Assembly (NCBI RefSeq): GCF_017355955.1 | Contig: NZ_JAFFID010000006.1 | Coordinates: 1-64,000, forward strand | DNA length: 64,000 bases | Source: Sabulibacter ruber | Lineage (GTDB): Bacteria; Bacteroidota; Bacteroidia; Cytophagales; Hymenobacteraceae | Direction of reading: 5' to 3' | Shown here: one piece after another, positions 1-8,668 of the stretch | Layout of the letters: every line of letters begins with the position of its first letter | Numbering within the stretch: the first letter of the stretch is position 1 | Translations under genes and position numbers: made by a program | Notes under the pieces: model-generated | Told to the model about the DNA's origin: nothing | The model's database searches: none | Seen by the model: the letters and a program-made list of their open reading frames with translations, nothing else

Positions 1-131
1 CACGTGATGAAGCCCCACATGAAGAACAGCAGCGTCACCACCATCAGCGGGCCCGTGTAGCTCTTGCCCGCGGGGGCCACCGCCTCCGCCGCAGCCGAGG
101 CCGTGCGGGCGCTGTTTGAGATTCCTGCCAT
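1..131 (-). CDS. Sugar MFS transporter, FucP/GluP type (N-terminus only)
   Basis: Only the first 43 codons are inside the window; the gene runs off the left edge. The reading starts at an ATG whose complement is at 129-131 and gives an Ala/Ser-rich cytoplasmic tail followed by the start of a first membrane helix ending in LFFMWGFIT. That string is characteristic of the FucP-like sugar:proton symporter family (L-fucose, glucose/galactose or mannose uptake in Bacteroidota). The gene lies 69 bp downstream of a mannose-6-phosphate-isomerase-like cupin on the same strand, so it may import free mannose or another hexose released by the enzymes encoded upstream. Substrate cannot be told from this fragment. 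Confidence 0.72.
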   Translation of the reverse strand, partial: MAGISNSARTASAAAEAVAPAGKSYTGPLMVVTLLFFMWGFIT

Positions 132-200
132 GAAATTGTCTGGATTTTTGGTGAAGGGGAATGTTATTGTTGTTAACCTAAAGCGTAGTCCTGTTAGGGG

Positions 201-701
201 TTACCGCCCGTAATCATCTTGCACCCTTACAATATCCTCCTCGTCTGAAGGCAAATGTAAATCTGTGTGCTGCCATATCTCCGATAGAACGCCCCAGCCG
301 CTTAAGCCCACCAAGCGATGGCGTTCTCCCTGTTTTAAGGTGATCAGGCTACCGGGCTCCAGTACTTTTACTTCCCCTTCCTCATCGGTGTCACTTACTA
401 CCACGCCAACCGTTCCCTCCACCACTTTCCAGATCTCCGCCCGCCGGTGATGGTACTGCCACGACAGCCTTTTCTGGGGTGCTACCACCAATATCTTAGG
501 GCTGAGCTTGCCTGCTATCTTCAGATCATCAATGTCTATGCCGTCAAAATAGACATTGGCAAATTGCTGGGCCTGGTCTTCCTGTATCACAAAGAAACCG
601 CCCCAGGGCCTGGTCATGTCTTTGTTCGCAATCTGAAAGCCTTGCTGCTGTAACTTCTGTTCAATCTGATCAAAAAGGGTTTCCTTCTCTGTAGTAACCA
701 T
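201..701 (-). CDS. Cupin protein, mannose-6-phosphate isomerase (type II C-terminal)-like
   Basis: This 166-residue single-domain cupin carries the hallmarks of phosphomannose isomerases: RPWGGF near residue 31, then QYHHRRAEIW, a V-G-T-V-G-V-V-V strand, and a second cupin motif with GERHRL. In the classical QxHxHRxE metal motif the second His is an Arg here, while the Glu and the later His are kept. Bacteroidota proteins of this type are often labelled phosphoheptose isomerase or mannose-6-phosphate isomerase. The likely role is conversion of mannose-6-phosphate to fructose-6-phosphate after alpha-mannan breakdown, which fits the neighbouring transporter and ROK kinase. Because a full class I isomerase is encoded at 31926-33791, this may instead be a sugar-phosphate epimerase or an inactive cupin. 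Confidence 0.7.
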   Translation of the reverse strand: MVTTEKETLFDQIEQKLQQQGFQIANKDMTRPWGGFFVIQEDQAQQFANVYFDGIDIDDLKIAGKLSPKILVVAPQKRLSWQYHHRRAEIWKVVEGTVGVVVSDTDEEGEVKVLEPGSLITLKQGERHRLVGLSGWGVLSEIWQHTDLHLPSDEEDIVRVQDDYGR

Positions 702-783
702 TGTGCGGGTTTTTATTTAGGTGAAAGCTTTGTTTTGTTCTCTTCTACTTCCCCATCGCGGGGGAAACCGAAGCTGATGCGCT

Positions 784-818
784 GTTTTAGGCCTCTATTT
801 TATGAGCAGGCCTAAAAC
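784..818 (-). terminator. Hairpin downstream of the first DUF1080 gene
   Basis: An 11-bp perfect inverted repeat (GTTTTAGGCCT at 784-794 and AGGCCTAAAAC at 808-818) lies between the stop of the DUF1080 gene and the cupin gene, both on the minus strand. The A/T-rich outer stem lets it work in either direction. It is probably a transcription terminator or a 3' end stabiliser. Confidence 0.55.
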
Positions 819-903
819 AAAACACGCAGTGTTTGTCTAAGCGGGCTGTTGATCCAGTACCGGCAAGTTCCTAAGGAACCATGGGTACCGTTGACAGCTT
901 CCT

Positions 904-1668
904 TTATAATTCCCTGATCCATATGTTGCGGTATGCGACAGGGTTGCCATGGTCCTGTAAACTGATAGGGGCTCTGCCGTGCGCCTTATACTGCGGCAGC
1001 CCGATGTATTCGGTAGGACCTTTGATCTCCACATTGTTCTGTACCACCACGCCGTTGTGCAGCACCGTGACCCTCGCTGGTGAAAAGAGGGAGCCGTCTT
1101 CTTTGAAGCGAGGAGCGGTGTAGATGATGTCATAGACATTCCACTCGGTAGGTTTGCCCATGGCGTTCACCACCGGGCGGTGCTGTTTATAGATACTACC
1201 CGCCTGCCCGTTGGAGTAGGTGCGGTTCTGGTACGAATCCAGAATCTGCACCTCGTATCTGTCCTGCAGGAAAATGCCGCTGTTGCCGCGCCCCTGGCTG
1301 CTGCCTTTTACCTCATCTGGCGCGCTCCATTCCAGGTGCAGCTGAAAATCCCCGAACTCTTTTCTGGTCGTGATGTCCCCTTTACCCACGGTAAAGGTGC
1401 CGTTTTTGATGGCCCATTTCGCCTCGGCGCCGTCTGCTTTCGCCTTCCACTCAGCCAAATCCTTACCGTTGAACAGCACAACAGCGTCTGAGGGAGCGGC
1501 ATTTTGCAAGCCAGGGGTCACTACCCGGGGCTCCGGTTCCCAGAATTCGGTCATCTCTGGGGTCATTTTAGGCGGCTTGGGCACCTCTTGGGCAAAGGCG
1601 TTTTCCTGGTTTAGGGACCCGGCAGCTACAACTGCCAACGCCCAGGTAAATGTCTGTTTTCTGTTCAT
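904..1668 (-). CDS. DUF1080 protein, 3-keto-disaccharide hydrolase-like
   Basis: The 254-residue protein starts with a signal peptide (a short basic start, hydrophobic core, AFAQE cleavage area). It then shows the concanavalin-like jelly roll of DUF1080: FNGKDLAEWKAK near residue 66, a paired FGDFQLHLEWSAP strand, GNSGIFLQDRYEVQILDS and a C-terminal RNIWIREL strand. Members have been linked to hydrolysis of 3-keto-glycosides and, more loosely, to glycan binding. It is probably periplasmic. It lies 194 bp downstream of a propeller-cytochrome c gene and a second DUF1080 protein, so the three probably act together on an oxidised glycoside. Assignment to the family is firm; the reaction is inferred. 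Confidence 0.85.
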   Translation of the reverse strand: MNRKQTFTWALAVVAAGSLNQENAFAQEVPKPPKMTPEMTEFWEPEPRVVTPGLQNAAPSDAVVLFNGKDLAEWKAKADGAEAKWAIKNGTFTVGKGDITTRKEFGDFQLHLEWSAPDEVKGSSQGRGNSGIFLQDRYEVQILDSYQNRTYSNGQAGSIYKQHRPVVNAMGKPTEWNVYDIIYTAPRFKEDGSLFSPARVTVLHNGVVVQNNVEIKGPTEYIGLPQYKAHGRAPISLQDHGNPVAYRNIWIREL

Positions 1669-1754
1669 GAGGATTCGTTCGTTTTAATCGGCAGAGCACT
1701 CAGCCGACGGGGTTTTATGACAACCGGCGTTTTGTACTTCTGGCTTACAGGAGG

Positions 1755-1800
1755 GTGCTTTCTGTCTGAGGCTGTCTTGAAGCCCCTAAACAGAAAGCAC
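1755..1800 (-). terminator. Hairpin between the cytochrome c gene and the DUF1080 gene
   Basis: An 11-bp perfect inverted repeat (GTGCTTTCTGT at 1755-1765 and ACAGAAAGCAC at 1790-1800) encloses a smaller GAGGCT/AGCCCC stem. It lies 63 bp after the stop of the minus-strand cytochrome gene, in the position expected of a terminator or a partial read-through element. Confidence 0.5.
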
Positions 1801-1862
1801 ACCGTGCCTTCATCAGGCTGGAATGTCAATCAGAGGCAAATCGGAAAGCTCCCTGCAGCGCT

Positions 1863-3839
1863 TTATTTCAGCGTATTGATCCAGGCAGCAATTTTAAGGG
1901 CTTCGCTTTTGGGAACCTGCGGCATAGGCGGCATAGGTGTATATCCTGGCCAGTTCTCTGGTTTAGGGTTATGGATAAGTCCTACTATCTGCTGATTCGT
2001 ATACTTGCGTTTGGCAACGTCTCTGAAGGCGGGCCCTACCAGCTTCTTATCGGTGTTGTGGCAAGCCAAACACGTATTCCTGGTTAACAGGGGCTTTACC
2101 TCATTGAATGTAAGCACCACATTGGCAGCTGGCTTGGCCTTCGCAGGGGCTTTGGCAGGTACGTGGCTCGCAGCAACGGTTTTAGCCGCCGGAGTTTTCA
2201 CTTTTGCCTTTGCCCTACCCGGCTTTGGTGCCGCCGCAGCGTTTCTGGTGCCCGTCTCGTTCAAAGAAAGCTTTGTGCCGGCCGGAATATTGTTGAGTGT
2301 GTAGTAGGCATCCGGATGCACCAGGGTATAGGCGTTTTCTTTCGCCCGCACCCCTTCCAGCTGAAGATGGTGGATGTATCCTTCCCGCAGATCACCCACC
2401 ACCAGCCGTACGTTCATGCCGTCTTCTGAGACTTTCACGCCCTTTACCGGCAGCTTCTTTCTGTTGACGATGGGGCTACCGTACACCGGATGGTATTTGT
2501 AGCTGAAACTCTCCACTGCATAGGAGGCCAGGTCTTCCGCTGATTTTTTATCTATCGGGGTGGTAAAGGCTACTTCAAACCCATCGGGCATGGCTTTAAC
2601 GGTGGTCATCTCAAAGGGAACCCGGTTGTTCCAGACCAAGCGCTGCAACCCCTCACTTGCCTCGCCGGCGGCTCCCCACCCCCGGGCGGTTTCCCCTACG
2701 AAGAGTGATTTATCATGTGCCCAGGCCATGCGCAACACCCCTGACTGGAAGCCGCTCCTGAAATCGAAGGCCACGCCCTGGTACTCGCCGTTTACCTTCT
2801 CCAGCACTACGCGCATGATCTTGCTCTGCCCCTGGTCCCCCACCAGATACTGACCCTCAAACGGCCCGAAGTGGCCGTCCGGTATTTCCAGGATCTCAGT
2901 GTTAGAGATCCCTAATATTCCGTGCGGAAGCCAGACGGCGGGTAATTGCAGCCCTGGAAGCTTCTTTTGCACATCATGTAAGGTAACTACCGGCTCATCC
3001 TGGATATTCTCCGGTTTGACATATTCCCCTTTTTCGTTTTTCTTGTCCCGGGGGTCAACGATGGCGTACACTTGTGACTGGTTGACCTTAACCGGTGAAT
3101 TAGGTTGGCCTGCCCATTTCAACCCGGCGGGGTGCCCGGCAAAAGCTCCTTTTTTCAGGTGCCACAGACCACCTGACCCTACCCAGTCTCCCTGGTTTTC
3201 GGCATAGAACATTTCCCCGTCTACCATGCCCAGGCCAGCCGGGGAGCGCATGCCGGCGGCCCAGGGCTCCATCTTTCCGTCTTCGGTGAGGTGTAGCGTC
3301 CAGCCGCGCCAAGGCACGATACTTCTACCTTCCCACCAGGGCTCGGTGAACCCAATGTTGGTCGTAACAAAGAAAGATCCATCCGGGGCTATCTTGGGCC
3401 CGAAGCTGTACTCATGGTAATTGCCGGAAATCGGCCACGCATAGATGGTCTCATATAGATCTGCTTTGCCATCATTGTTGGTATCCACCAATTTGGTGAG
3501 TTCGCCGCGTTGGGCGCAGTAAAGGGCGCCGTCTTTGTAGGCCAGTCCCAGCACTTCGTGCAGGCCGGAGGCAAATCTTATAAAGTGTGGCTTGGCACTG
3601 GTGGGGTTCTCTACCACAAAGACGTCTCCCCGCCTGGTTGAGATGCCCAGGCTGCCGTTAGGCAATACCGCCAGGCCCCCTACTTCCAGCAGCGTACCTT
3701 CGGGGGAGGGAACCCGCATGATCTTAAAGAAGTCTTCCTCCTTGGGTGACTCCTGCGCGACAGACACTTCACCCAAGCCTACTAACAAGACCCCGGCTAA
3801 AAGCATGTGCTGCAACAATTTTTTTCCTGCTTTATTCAT
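1863..3839 (-). CDS. Beta-propeller (sorbosone dehydrogenase-like) protein with C-terminal cytochrome c domain
   Basis: This 658-residue exported protein has a signal peptide followed by about 480 residues of a six-bladed-propeller, L-sorbosone-dehydrogenase-like fold (GLAVLPNGSLGISTRRGDVFVVENP, GSFFVTTNIG, MRSPAGLGMVDGEMFYAENQGDW). A low-complexity Ala/Lys/Pro linker (about 540-575) then joins a class I cytochrome c with the haem motif CLACH and a likely axial Met in the YTPMPPMPQV segment. Such fusions in Bacteroidota and Planctomycetota are thought to pass electrons from sugar oxidation to the respiratory chain. The gene is 19 bp downstream of a DUF1080-PA14 gene, so they are co-transcribed. 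Together with two DUF1080 proteins it suggests periplasmic oxidation of a glycoside; the substrate is unknown. Confidence 0.83.
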   Translation of the reverse strand: MNKAGKKLLQHMLLAGVLLVGLGEVSVAQESPKEEDFFKIMRVPSPEGTLLEVGGLAVLPNGSLGISTRRGDVFVVENPTSAKPHFIRFASGLHEVLGLAYKDGALYCAQRGELTKLVDTNNDGKADLYETIYAWPISGNYHEYSFGPKIAPDGSFFVTTNIGFTEPWWEGRSIVPWRGWTLHLTEDGKMEPWAAGMRSPAGLGMVDGEMFYAENQGDWVGSGGLWHLKKGAFAGHPAGLKWAGQPNSPVKVNQSQVYAIVDPRDKKNEKGEYVKPENIQDEPVVTLHDVQKKLPGLQLPAVWLPHGILGISNTEILEIPDGHFGPFEGQYLVGDQGQSKIMRVVLEKVNGEYQGVAFDFRSGFQSGVLRMAWAHDKSLFVGETARGWGAAGEASEGLQRLVWNNRVPFEMTTVKAMPDGFEVAFTTPIDKKSAEDLASYAVESFSYKYHPVYGSPIVNRKKLPVKGVKVSEDGMNVRLVVGDLREGYIHHLQLEGVRAKENAYTLVHPDAYYTLNNIPAGTKLSLNETGTRNAAAAPKPGRAKAKVKTPAAKTVAASHVPAKAPAKAKPAANVVLTFNEVKPLLTRNTCLACHNTDKKLVGPAFRDVAKRKYTNQQIVGLIHNPKPENWPGYTPMPPMPQVPKSEALKIAAWINTLK

Positions 3840-3858
3840 CAGTTGATTGCTTTAGAAA

Positions 3859-5709
3859 TCAAAAAAGAAGGGTGTACACCAGTTTTGAGCGCACGGGCAC
3901 GATAAGTTCCTGACGGCCGTTTACCGTTCTGATGATAGGTTTAGCCCCGGCCAGGTCATCCAGGCGCACATAATAGGCTTTGTCATCTACCAGGTACATG
4001 CCTTTGCCCGCGTCTTCGATTTTTTCCCCATCTATTACACGGGCGTACAATCCGGAGGCAGGACCTTGAATATTCAGTTCCCGCTGCAGCCCTCTTCCGC
4101 TCTCAATGATCCGGAAGGCATCCTGCACGGAGGCCCCATGCACCCTATACCGGAAAGAGGGCTCCGCACTCTGGTTCAGGCTGTATCCCTTGGGGGTGAA
4201 ATTGCTGCCAGTGGTATCGGTTGCCCAGGCGGCTTGTTCTGTAGCTAAGGTGGCCAGGGTAAGGGTAGGTTTGCCGAACTGTTTAACTGAACCTAAAGCT
4301 TTGGAAGACCCATCGCCCCGTTCATGCCACATGGGGGTCGCGTCCAGGAAATCACCGCGCCACAGCTGCACCAAGGCACCATGGTCTAAGTCATAGGTGT
4401 AATGCAATTGATCTGGGCTACCCACTGATACCGCGTGGGTCACCCGGTACTGGCCGGGCAGGTCCATGAAGCTCCGCAAAACAGGCCGTTCCTGGGCAGA
4501 CACGATGATAGGATCCGCTTCCACATCGGGCACCAGTTCTTTCTCGCTTATCAGAAACTCCCGTACCCCAGGTCCGCTAACCCGAAGCGCCAAAACCGGT
4601 TTCTCCCAGTCCATGTATTTGGAATACAATACCTCGAAAGGGAATTCACCCGCCGGCAGGGTTACGGTTCCTTTTCCCTCCCAGGATCTGAAAGGCACTG
4701 CGTCCTGGTTGTTTACCCTGATTGCCCCTGAGCCGCCACGGGCGAAGAGGTTGAACGTATACTCGCCTGGCTCTTTTACCTCTAAGGTGCCGTTATACCT
4801 GATCAGGTATTGTTTGGTACCGGTTTCCAGGTTGGAAGTAAGGATATTGGAGGTTCCCTGTGGGCCTTCTGCCTCGGGCGGGATGCTATCATACAAGGGT
4901 TGCCGCTCATACCTTCCCTGGTAAATTCTGTACGTAAGGTTTCTAAGCTCCGGTTGGGCTTTGCGGTAGTGGGTCACTTTCATATTCCGGAAGGCCACGG
5001 CCCCGTGGTCGCCCTGTAACCGGACAGGCCCGGTGGGTTTTTCATCGTTGCTGATGCTTCCCCTGGTGGGGCCGAACAACTCCACGTTCTCCTGAATTGT
5101 GACACCGTTCAACTCGATTCGCAGCATTCTGGCATTCGCGGTCTTTTTACCGCTGGCATCAAACTGCGGGGCCTGAAAAGAGATTTTCAGGTGCTGCCAG
5201 AGACCAGGGGCCCGGCCTGCGTTCTGGCGGGGGGCATACCCCTGGTAGCCTCTCTGACCTTCCGGCCGGTTTTCATCCCAGCGTTCATAAATGCCCCCGA
5301 GGCTATTGGCTGAACGGGCGGTGGAGCCCCAGCTATCCAGCAGCTGTACCTCGTACCGGCCCTGCAGATAGATACCCGAGTTGGAGCCCTTGGCCATCAT
5401 GAAATCCAGTTCCAGGTCTACATTGCCGTGCTCAAAAGCAGTGAGCAGGTCCTGGCCCTTGTTCTTCTTGGTAGGCATGTTCACGAGTACCCCGGTTCCT
5501 TTACTCAGGATCAATTTATTTTCCTCAGCCAGATCAGCGGACACCTCGCCCACTACCTGCCAGGTTTTGCCGGGGTTCTGGAAAGAAGAAAGGTCCTGCA
5601 GGGGAACAGCAGTGGTTTGCCCATGGGCCAGGGCAGGAACAGCCAGGCAGGCTATTGCCGCAACAGTTCGCGCTTTCCTTGTAAAGAGGAGTTTGGATAG
5701 GTTTAACAT
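3859..5709 (-). CDS. DUF1080 domain protein with PA14-like region
   Basis: The 616-residue protein begins with a signal peptide (cleavage near ALAHGQ). A DUF1080/concanavalin-like domain (about 30-245) carries GSNSGIYLQGRYEVQLLDSWG and AVAFRNMKVTHYR. A second jelly roll of PA14 type follows (about 260-390: YLIRYNGTLEVKEPGEYTFNLFARGGSGAIRVNN). The C-terminal 200 residues (RVTHAVSVGSPDQLHYTYDLDHGALVQLWRGDFLDATPMW) resemble the region found in Bacteroidota and Planctomycetota proteins linked to cytochrome c partners. It is the first gene of a two-gene unit with the propeller-cytochrome protein 19 bp downstream. The probable role is binding or hydrolysis of a (keto-)glycan in the periplasm. No catalytic residues can be assigned. 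Confidence 0.82.
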   Translation of the reverse strand: MLNLSKLLFTRKARTVAAIACLAVPALAHGQTTAVPLQDLSSFQNPGKTWQVVGEVSADLAEENKLILSKGTGVLVNMPTKKNKGQDLLTAFEHGNVDLELDFMMAKGSNSGIYLQGRYEVQLLDSWGSTARSANSLGGIYERWDENRPEGQRGYQGYAPRQNAGRAPGLWQHLKISFQAPQFDASGKKTANARMLRIELNGVTIQENVELFGPTRGSISNDEKPTGPVRLQGDHGAVAFRNMKVTHYRKAQPELRNLTYRIYQGRYERQPLYDSIPPEAEGPQGTSNILTSNLETGTKQYLIRYNGTLEVKEPGEYTFNLFARGGSGAIRVNNQDAVPFRSWEGKGTVTLPAGEFPFEVLYSKYMDWEKPVLALRVSGPGVREFLISEKELVPDVEADPIIVSAQERPVLRSFMDLPGQYRVTHAVSVGSPDQLHYTYDLDHGALVQLWRGDFLDATPMWHERGDGSSKALGSVKQFGKPTLTLATLATEQAAWATDTTGSNFTPKGYSLNQSAEPSFRYRVHGASVQDAFRIIESGRGLQRELNIQGPASGLYARVIDGEKIEDAGKGMYLVDDKAYYVRLDDLAGAKPIIRTVNGRQELIVPVRSKLVYTLLF

Positions 5710-6012
5710 TAGCCAATGATTGTTTTATAAGGTGATGGTACTTCAGGTAATGCTGCGGTTAGCTGTTCTAATATTCGCTTCCCCAATGCAGGGCGTGCTG
5801 CTTATTTGCCGGTTGCGTTTTAATTGCTTTGTGTTTTGGGCCTGTTTTTTGAAAAACAGGCCCCACTCATTTTACAACCCATCCCACACCTTCCCCGCAT
5901 AGCTTTTCATTGCCGCATATTTCAAGTAGGAACCGAGGAACCCCAGATGCGATTCAACTGCTTTCCTAGAAGCAGGAAAAGGGAGGATGTGCATAGGAAT
6001 ACTTGCTAGTCG
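5710..6012. other. Intergenic region, 303 bp
   Basis: No credible gene is seen here. The stretch holds the strong hairpin at 5838-5863 and should also contain the promoter of the DUF1080-PA14/cytochrome unit, but no good -7 box (CAAAnnTA on this strand) was found. Confidence 0.5.
5838..5863. terminator. Perfect 12-bp hairpin, likely terminator
   Basis: GGGCCTGTTTTT (5838-5849) and AAAAACAGGCCC (5852-5863) form a perfect stem with a 2-nt loop. It lies 149 bp downstream of the stop of the DUF4965 gene (minus strand). The symmetrical A/T tails allow termination in both directions. Confidence 0.6.
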
Positions 6013-8505
6013 CTACCTTTTGCCTGCTTTTGGTGCCTGCTTCCCGCTTAGCTTTTCCGCCAGCAGTTTCATGAAGTAACCACCCACGACGGAGCGTGCC
6101 TGGAAACCCGTTTTTTTGCCGTCCGTGGTTTCATGCCAGTCGCTGAGGGGAACTCTGGATGAGGTTTCGTTGGCGTATTTCCAGACGGGTGATATGATGG
6201 CTTTGAAATCAGCGGGGTTGTCTGCCAGGGTGGCCGTCCAGATAATCCAGTCAGACTTGGTGTAGGTCTTGCGGCTGTCCAGCGGGAGGCCGTAGGTACC
6301 CTGTTTCCTGAGGTAATAGCCCACTTCCTTTTCGCGCACATATTTAGGAAAAATGTTTATATCCAGAATTGTATCCCAGGCCAGGTTGTACTTCTGGCTC
6401 CAGGTGCCTGGCTTCCCAAACGCCAGGGTGTAGTGGTCACCGTCCTGGGCCAGCTTCATCCAGTTCTGCGCCATCTCCTGGGCCACGTCTTTGTATTGCC
6501 TGGCCACATCCGGTTTGCCCAGCATGTCCGCCAGCATGCCGTAGGAAGCCAAGGCCTCAATGGCTTTGACCGACAGGTTCGCGTTACGGGCCAGGTGCCC
6601 GGCGAAGTCGTCGGTAGACAACTGGTTCTCGGGGTCAAAGCCGCTTTTCCTGAGGAATTCGGCCCAGGTGGTCAAGGTAGGCCAGTGCTTTTCGGCATAC
6701 CCGGCGTTTCCCTCGGCCTTGGCAATGGCCGCAGCCAGGATAAGCATGTTGCCGGCTTCCTCCACGGGCATGTCCTCGCCATAGGTCTGGCCGTTGGCAA
6801 ACGGGTAGTTCCCCAAATCATGAGCGGGGTAGGGTTTCTTCCATTTCCCGCTTTCACTGTAGTAGAAGATGCCGTTCAGCATGCCTTTCAACAGCTCCGG
6901 GTTGTAGAGCAGAAACAAGGGTGCCGAAGGGTACGTTACGTCCACCGTCCCGATGAACCCACCGCTGTAATTCTCTTTGGACAGGAACAACGTTTCACCG
7001 GTGGGGCTTTTCACCAGCGTGTGGGCGGCGATGGCTTGCCGATAGGCCAACTCACATAAATCAGCGTATTCTTTCCCGCCAGATCTCTCGGCTGCCTGGT
7101 ACATCTGCCTGTCAAATGCCTGGCACTGCTGCATGATTCTGCTGTAATCCGTAGAGGCTTGCGCCAGCTGCTTCTCCATGGTGGCCGGGGCGTTGTTTTT
7201 CCACCAAGGCTTCAGGTTCTGCCCGAAGAACTGCACGGAGTATCCTTCATCATACCCCAGCAGGAAGACCTGTTCTTTGGCGCTGGCCCCCACTTTGCCG
7301 AAGGGCAGAATGGTGCTCAGTACCAGGTTTCTGCTTTGTTGGGTGTTTTCGGGATTGCCCACGGGGGCCGAAAGGAACGGCGTCAGTTCTTTGCCTACCG
7401 GCGAAATGTATTGAATGGCTTTGGCGGCAGTGGGCACGGCTACATAGAAATATCCCCAGTCTATGCGCTCTTTCTCCCCCTTCTCCCGGAACATGGGTTG
7501 TTCTTTGGTGCCGGTTTTAAGGATTGACAGCTTCTCGGCGGTGTATTCCTGGCTCATGACTTCCTGCTCTGGCGTGTTCACGGCCAGGTCTGACGAGGCT
7601 CCCAAATACACCTGCACCTCATGGCTGGCTTTGTCATTTGATTCTGCTTTCACGCTCACGTAGGTCACCGGCCGGGCCAGCACCTCCAGGTTGTTGAGCA
7701 GGAGCGGCGAGGTGAAGGTGGCGGTCACGTCCACTTTGCCGCAGGTGAACCGGTAGATGGTTTGGGTGGCGTTGAGTTCCACGCTCTTCTGCACGGCGGG
7801 GACAACCTTGGCGTAGGCGTTGGAGGCTTCCTCCCGCACCAGGCCGGCATCCAGCAAGCGCCCGCCTGCGGTATTGGCGACGTGGATGGCCAACACGTTC
7901 CCCTCCTTTTTCAGCTTTCCGGCGATGGCGGCCGGAATGGGAATGTACTGGTACTGGTGGGCCCAGCCGGCCAGGCGGTAGACTTCCTCGCCGTTCAGGT
8001 ACACTTCCACGTCATCGTCGTGGCGCAGCTTCAGGTACAGGTTCCCGGTACCTGCGCCGTCCAGGGAGAAGGTTCTCCGCACCCACAGGTTGCTGCTCTC
8101 CCAGAGGGTTTTGGCGCGTGCTTTGTCATCCCCGAACGGGGCGGGCCCGCTTTTCCAGGAGGAAGCGCTGAACTGCGGGTTCATCCAACCGGCACCGGGC
8201 TCGGTTTCGGTATAGGTGAACGAATACGGGGTCTCATCCGCGGCGGCGGCCACCGTCCGGTACACCTTGGGTTCCTTACCCAGGAACCGATACGCCTGCC
8301 CGTCCACCTTCACCAGGCCAAGCAGGGAAGCGTTTTGGCCGGACCAGTGGGTAGTGGGCGACTGCGCTAACCCATCCCCGAAGGACCAGACACTGAAATA
8401 GGTATTATGGGTGATCAACGGATACGCGGGGGCCCTGAGGCTTTGCGCGGTGAGCAGCACCTGGGGGAACCATACCAGAAACAAAAACAAACAGATTCGT
8501 TTCAT
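6013..8505 (-). CDS. DUF4965/DUF1793 glutaminase-like family protein
   Basis: This 830-residue exported protein opens with a signal peptide (LFLFLVWFPQVLLTAQS). The DUF4964/DUF5127/DUF4965 arrangement follows: APAYPLITHNTYFSVWSFGDGLAQSPTTHWSGQ at the start, an intermediate beta domain with KSGPAPFGDD and DDDVEVYLNGEEVYRL, then an all-alpha toroid with YPSAPLFLLYNP, DLGNYPFANGQ and a C-terminal WHETTDGKKTGFQARSVVGGYF. The name glutaminase comes from Aspergillus GtaA, but most members sit in glycan-degradation loci and have (alpha/alpha)n barrel folds like glycosidases. In this alpha-mannan locus a glycosidase role is plausible. Activity is unknown, the family call is firm. Confidence 0.83.
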   Translation of the reverse strand: MKRICLFLFLVWFPQVLLTAQSLRAPAYPLITHNTYFSVWSFGDGLAQSPTTHWSGQNASLLGLVKVDGQAYRFLGKEPKVYRTVAAAADETPYSFTYTETEPGAGWMNPQFSASSWKSGPAPFGDDKARAKTLWESSNLWVRRTFSLDGAGTGNLYLKLRHDDDVEVYLNGEEVYRLAGWAHQYQYIPIPAAIAGKLKKEGNVLAIHVANTAGGRLLDAGLVREEASNAYAKVVPAVQKSVELNATQTIYRFTCGKVDVTATFTSPLLLNNLEVLARPVTYVSVKAESNDKASHEVQVYLGASSDLAVNTPEQEVMSQEYTAEKLSILKTGTKEQPMFREKGEKERIDWGYFYVAVPTAAKAIQYISPVGKELTPFLSAPVGNPENTQQSRNLVLSTILPFGKVGASAKEQVFLLGYDEGYSVQFFGQNLKPWWKNNAPATMEKQLAQASTDYSRIMQQCQAFDRQMYQAAERSGGKEYADLCELAYRQAIAAHTLVKSPTGETLFLSKENYSGGFIGTVDVTYPSAPLFLLYNPELLKGMLNGIFYYSESGKWKKPYPAHDLGNYPFANGQTYGEDMPVEEAGNMLILAAAIAKAEGNAGYAEKHWPTLTTWAEFLRKSGFDPENQLSTDDFAGHLARNANLSVKAIEALASYGMLADMLGKPDVARQYKDVAQEMAQNWMKLAQDGDHYTLAFGKPGTWSQKYNLAWDTILDINIFPKYVREKEVGYYLRKQGTYGLPLDSRKTYTKSDWIIWTATLADNPADFKAIISPVWKYANETSSRVPLSDWHETTDGKKTGFQARSVVGGYFMKLLAEKLSGKQAPKAGKR

Positions 8506-8668
8506 AAAAAGCAGAGATGATGTTATGGGGTTGTCAGTAGGCCTGTTCGCTTGGTGTGGTCACCTGGGCCTCATGTCCGATCTATAAAGGGGAGTATCGC
8601 TACCTGCCCTGTGTGGGTGACGAAAAAGGTGCCCGGAAAACTTCAGCCGGGACCCTGAGGGTTTTGCC

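Noticed and set aside
6433..7059. A 208-codon plus-strand frame opposite the DUF4965 gene.
   Set aside because: It mirrors the codon pattern of a clearly real gene on the other strand and has no homology motifs. The long plus-strand frames at 51625-52038, 50444-51139 and 59141-60178 were dismissed for the same reason.
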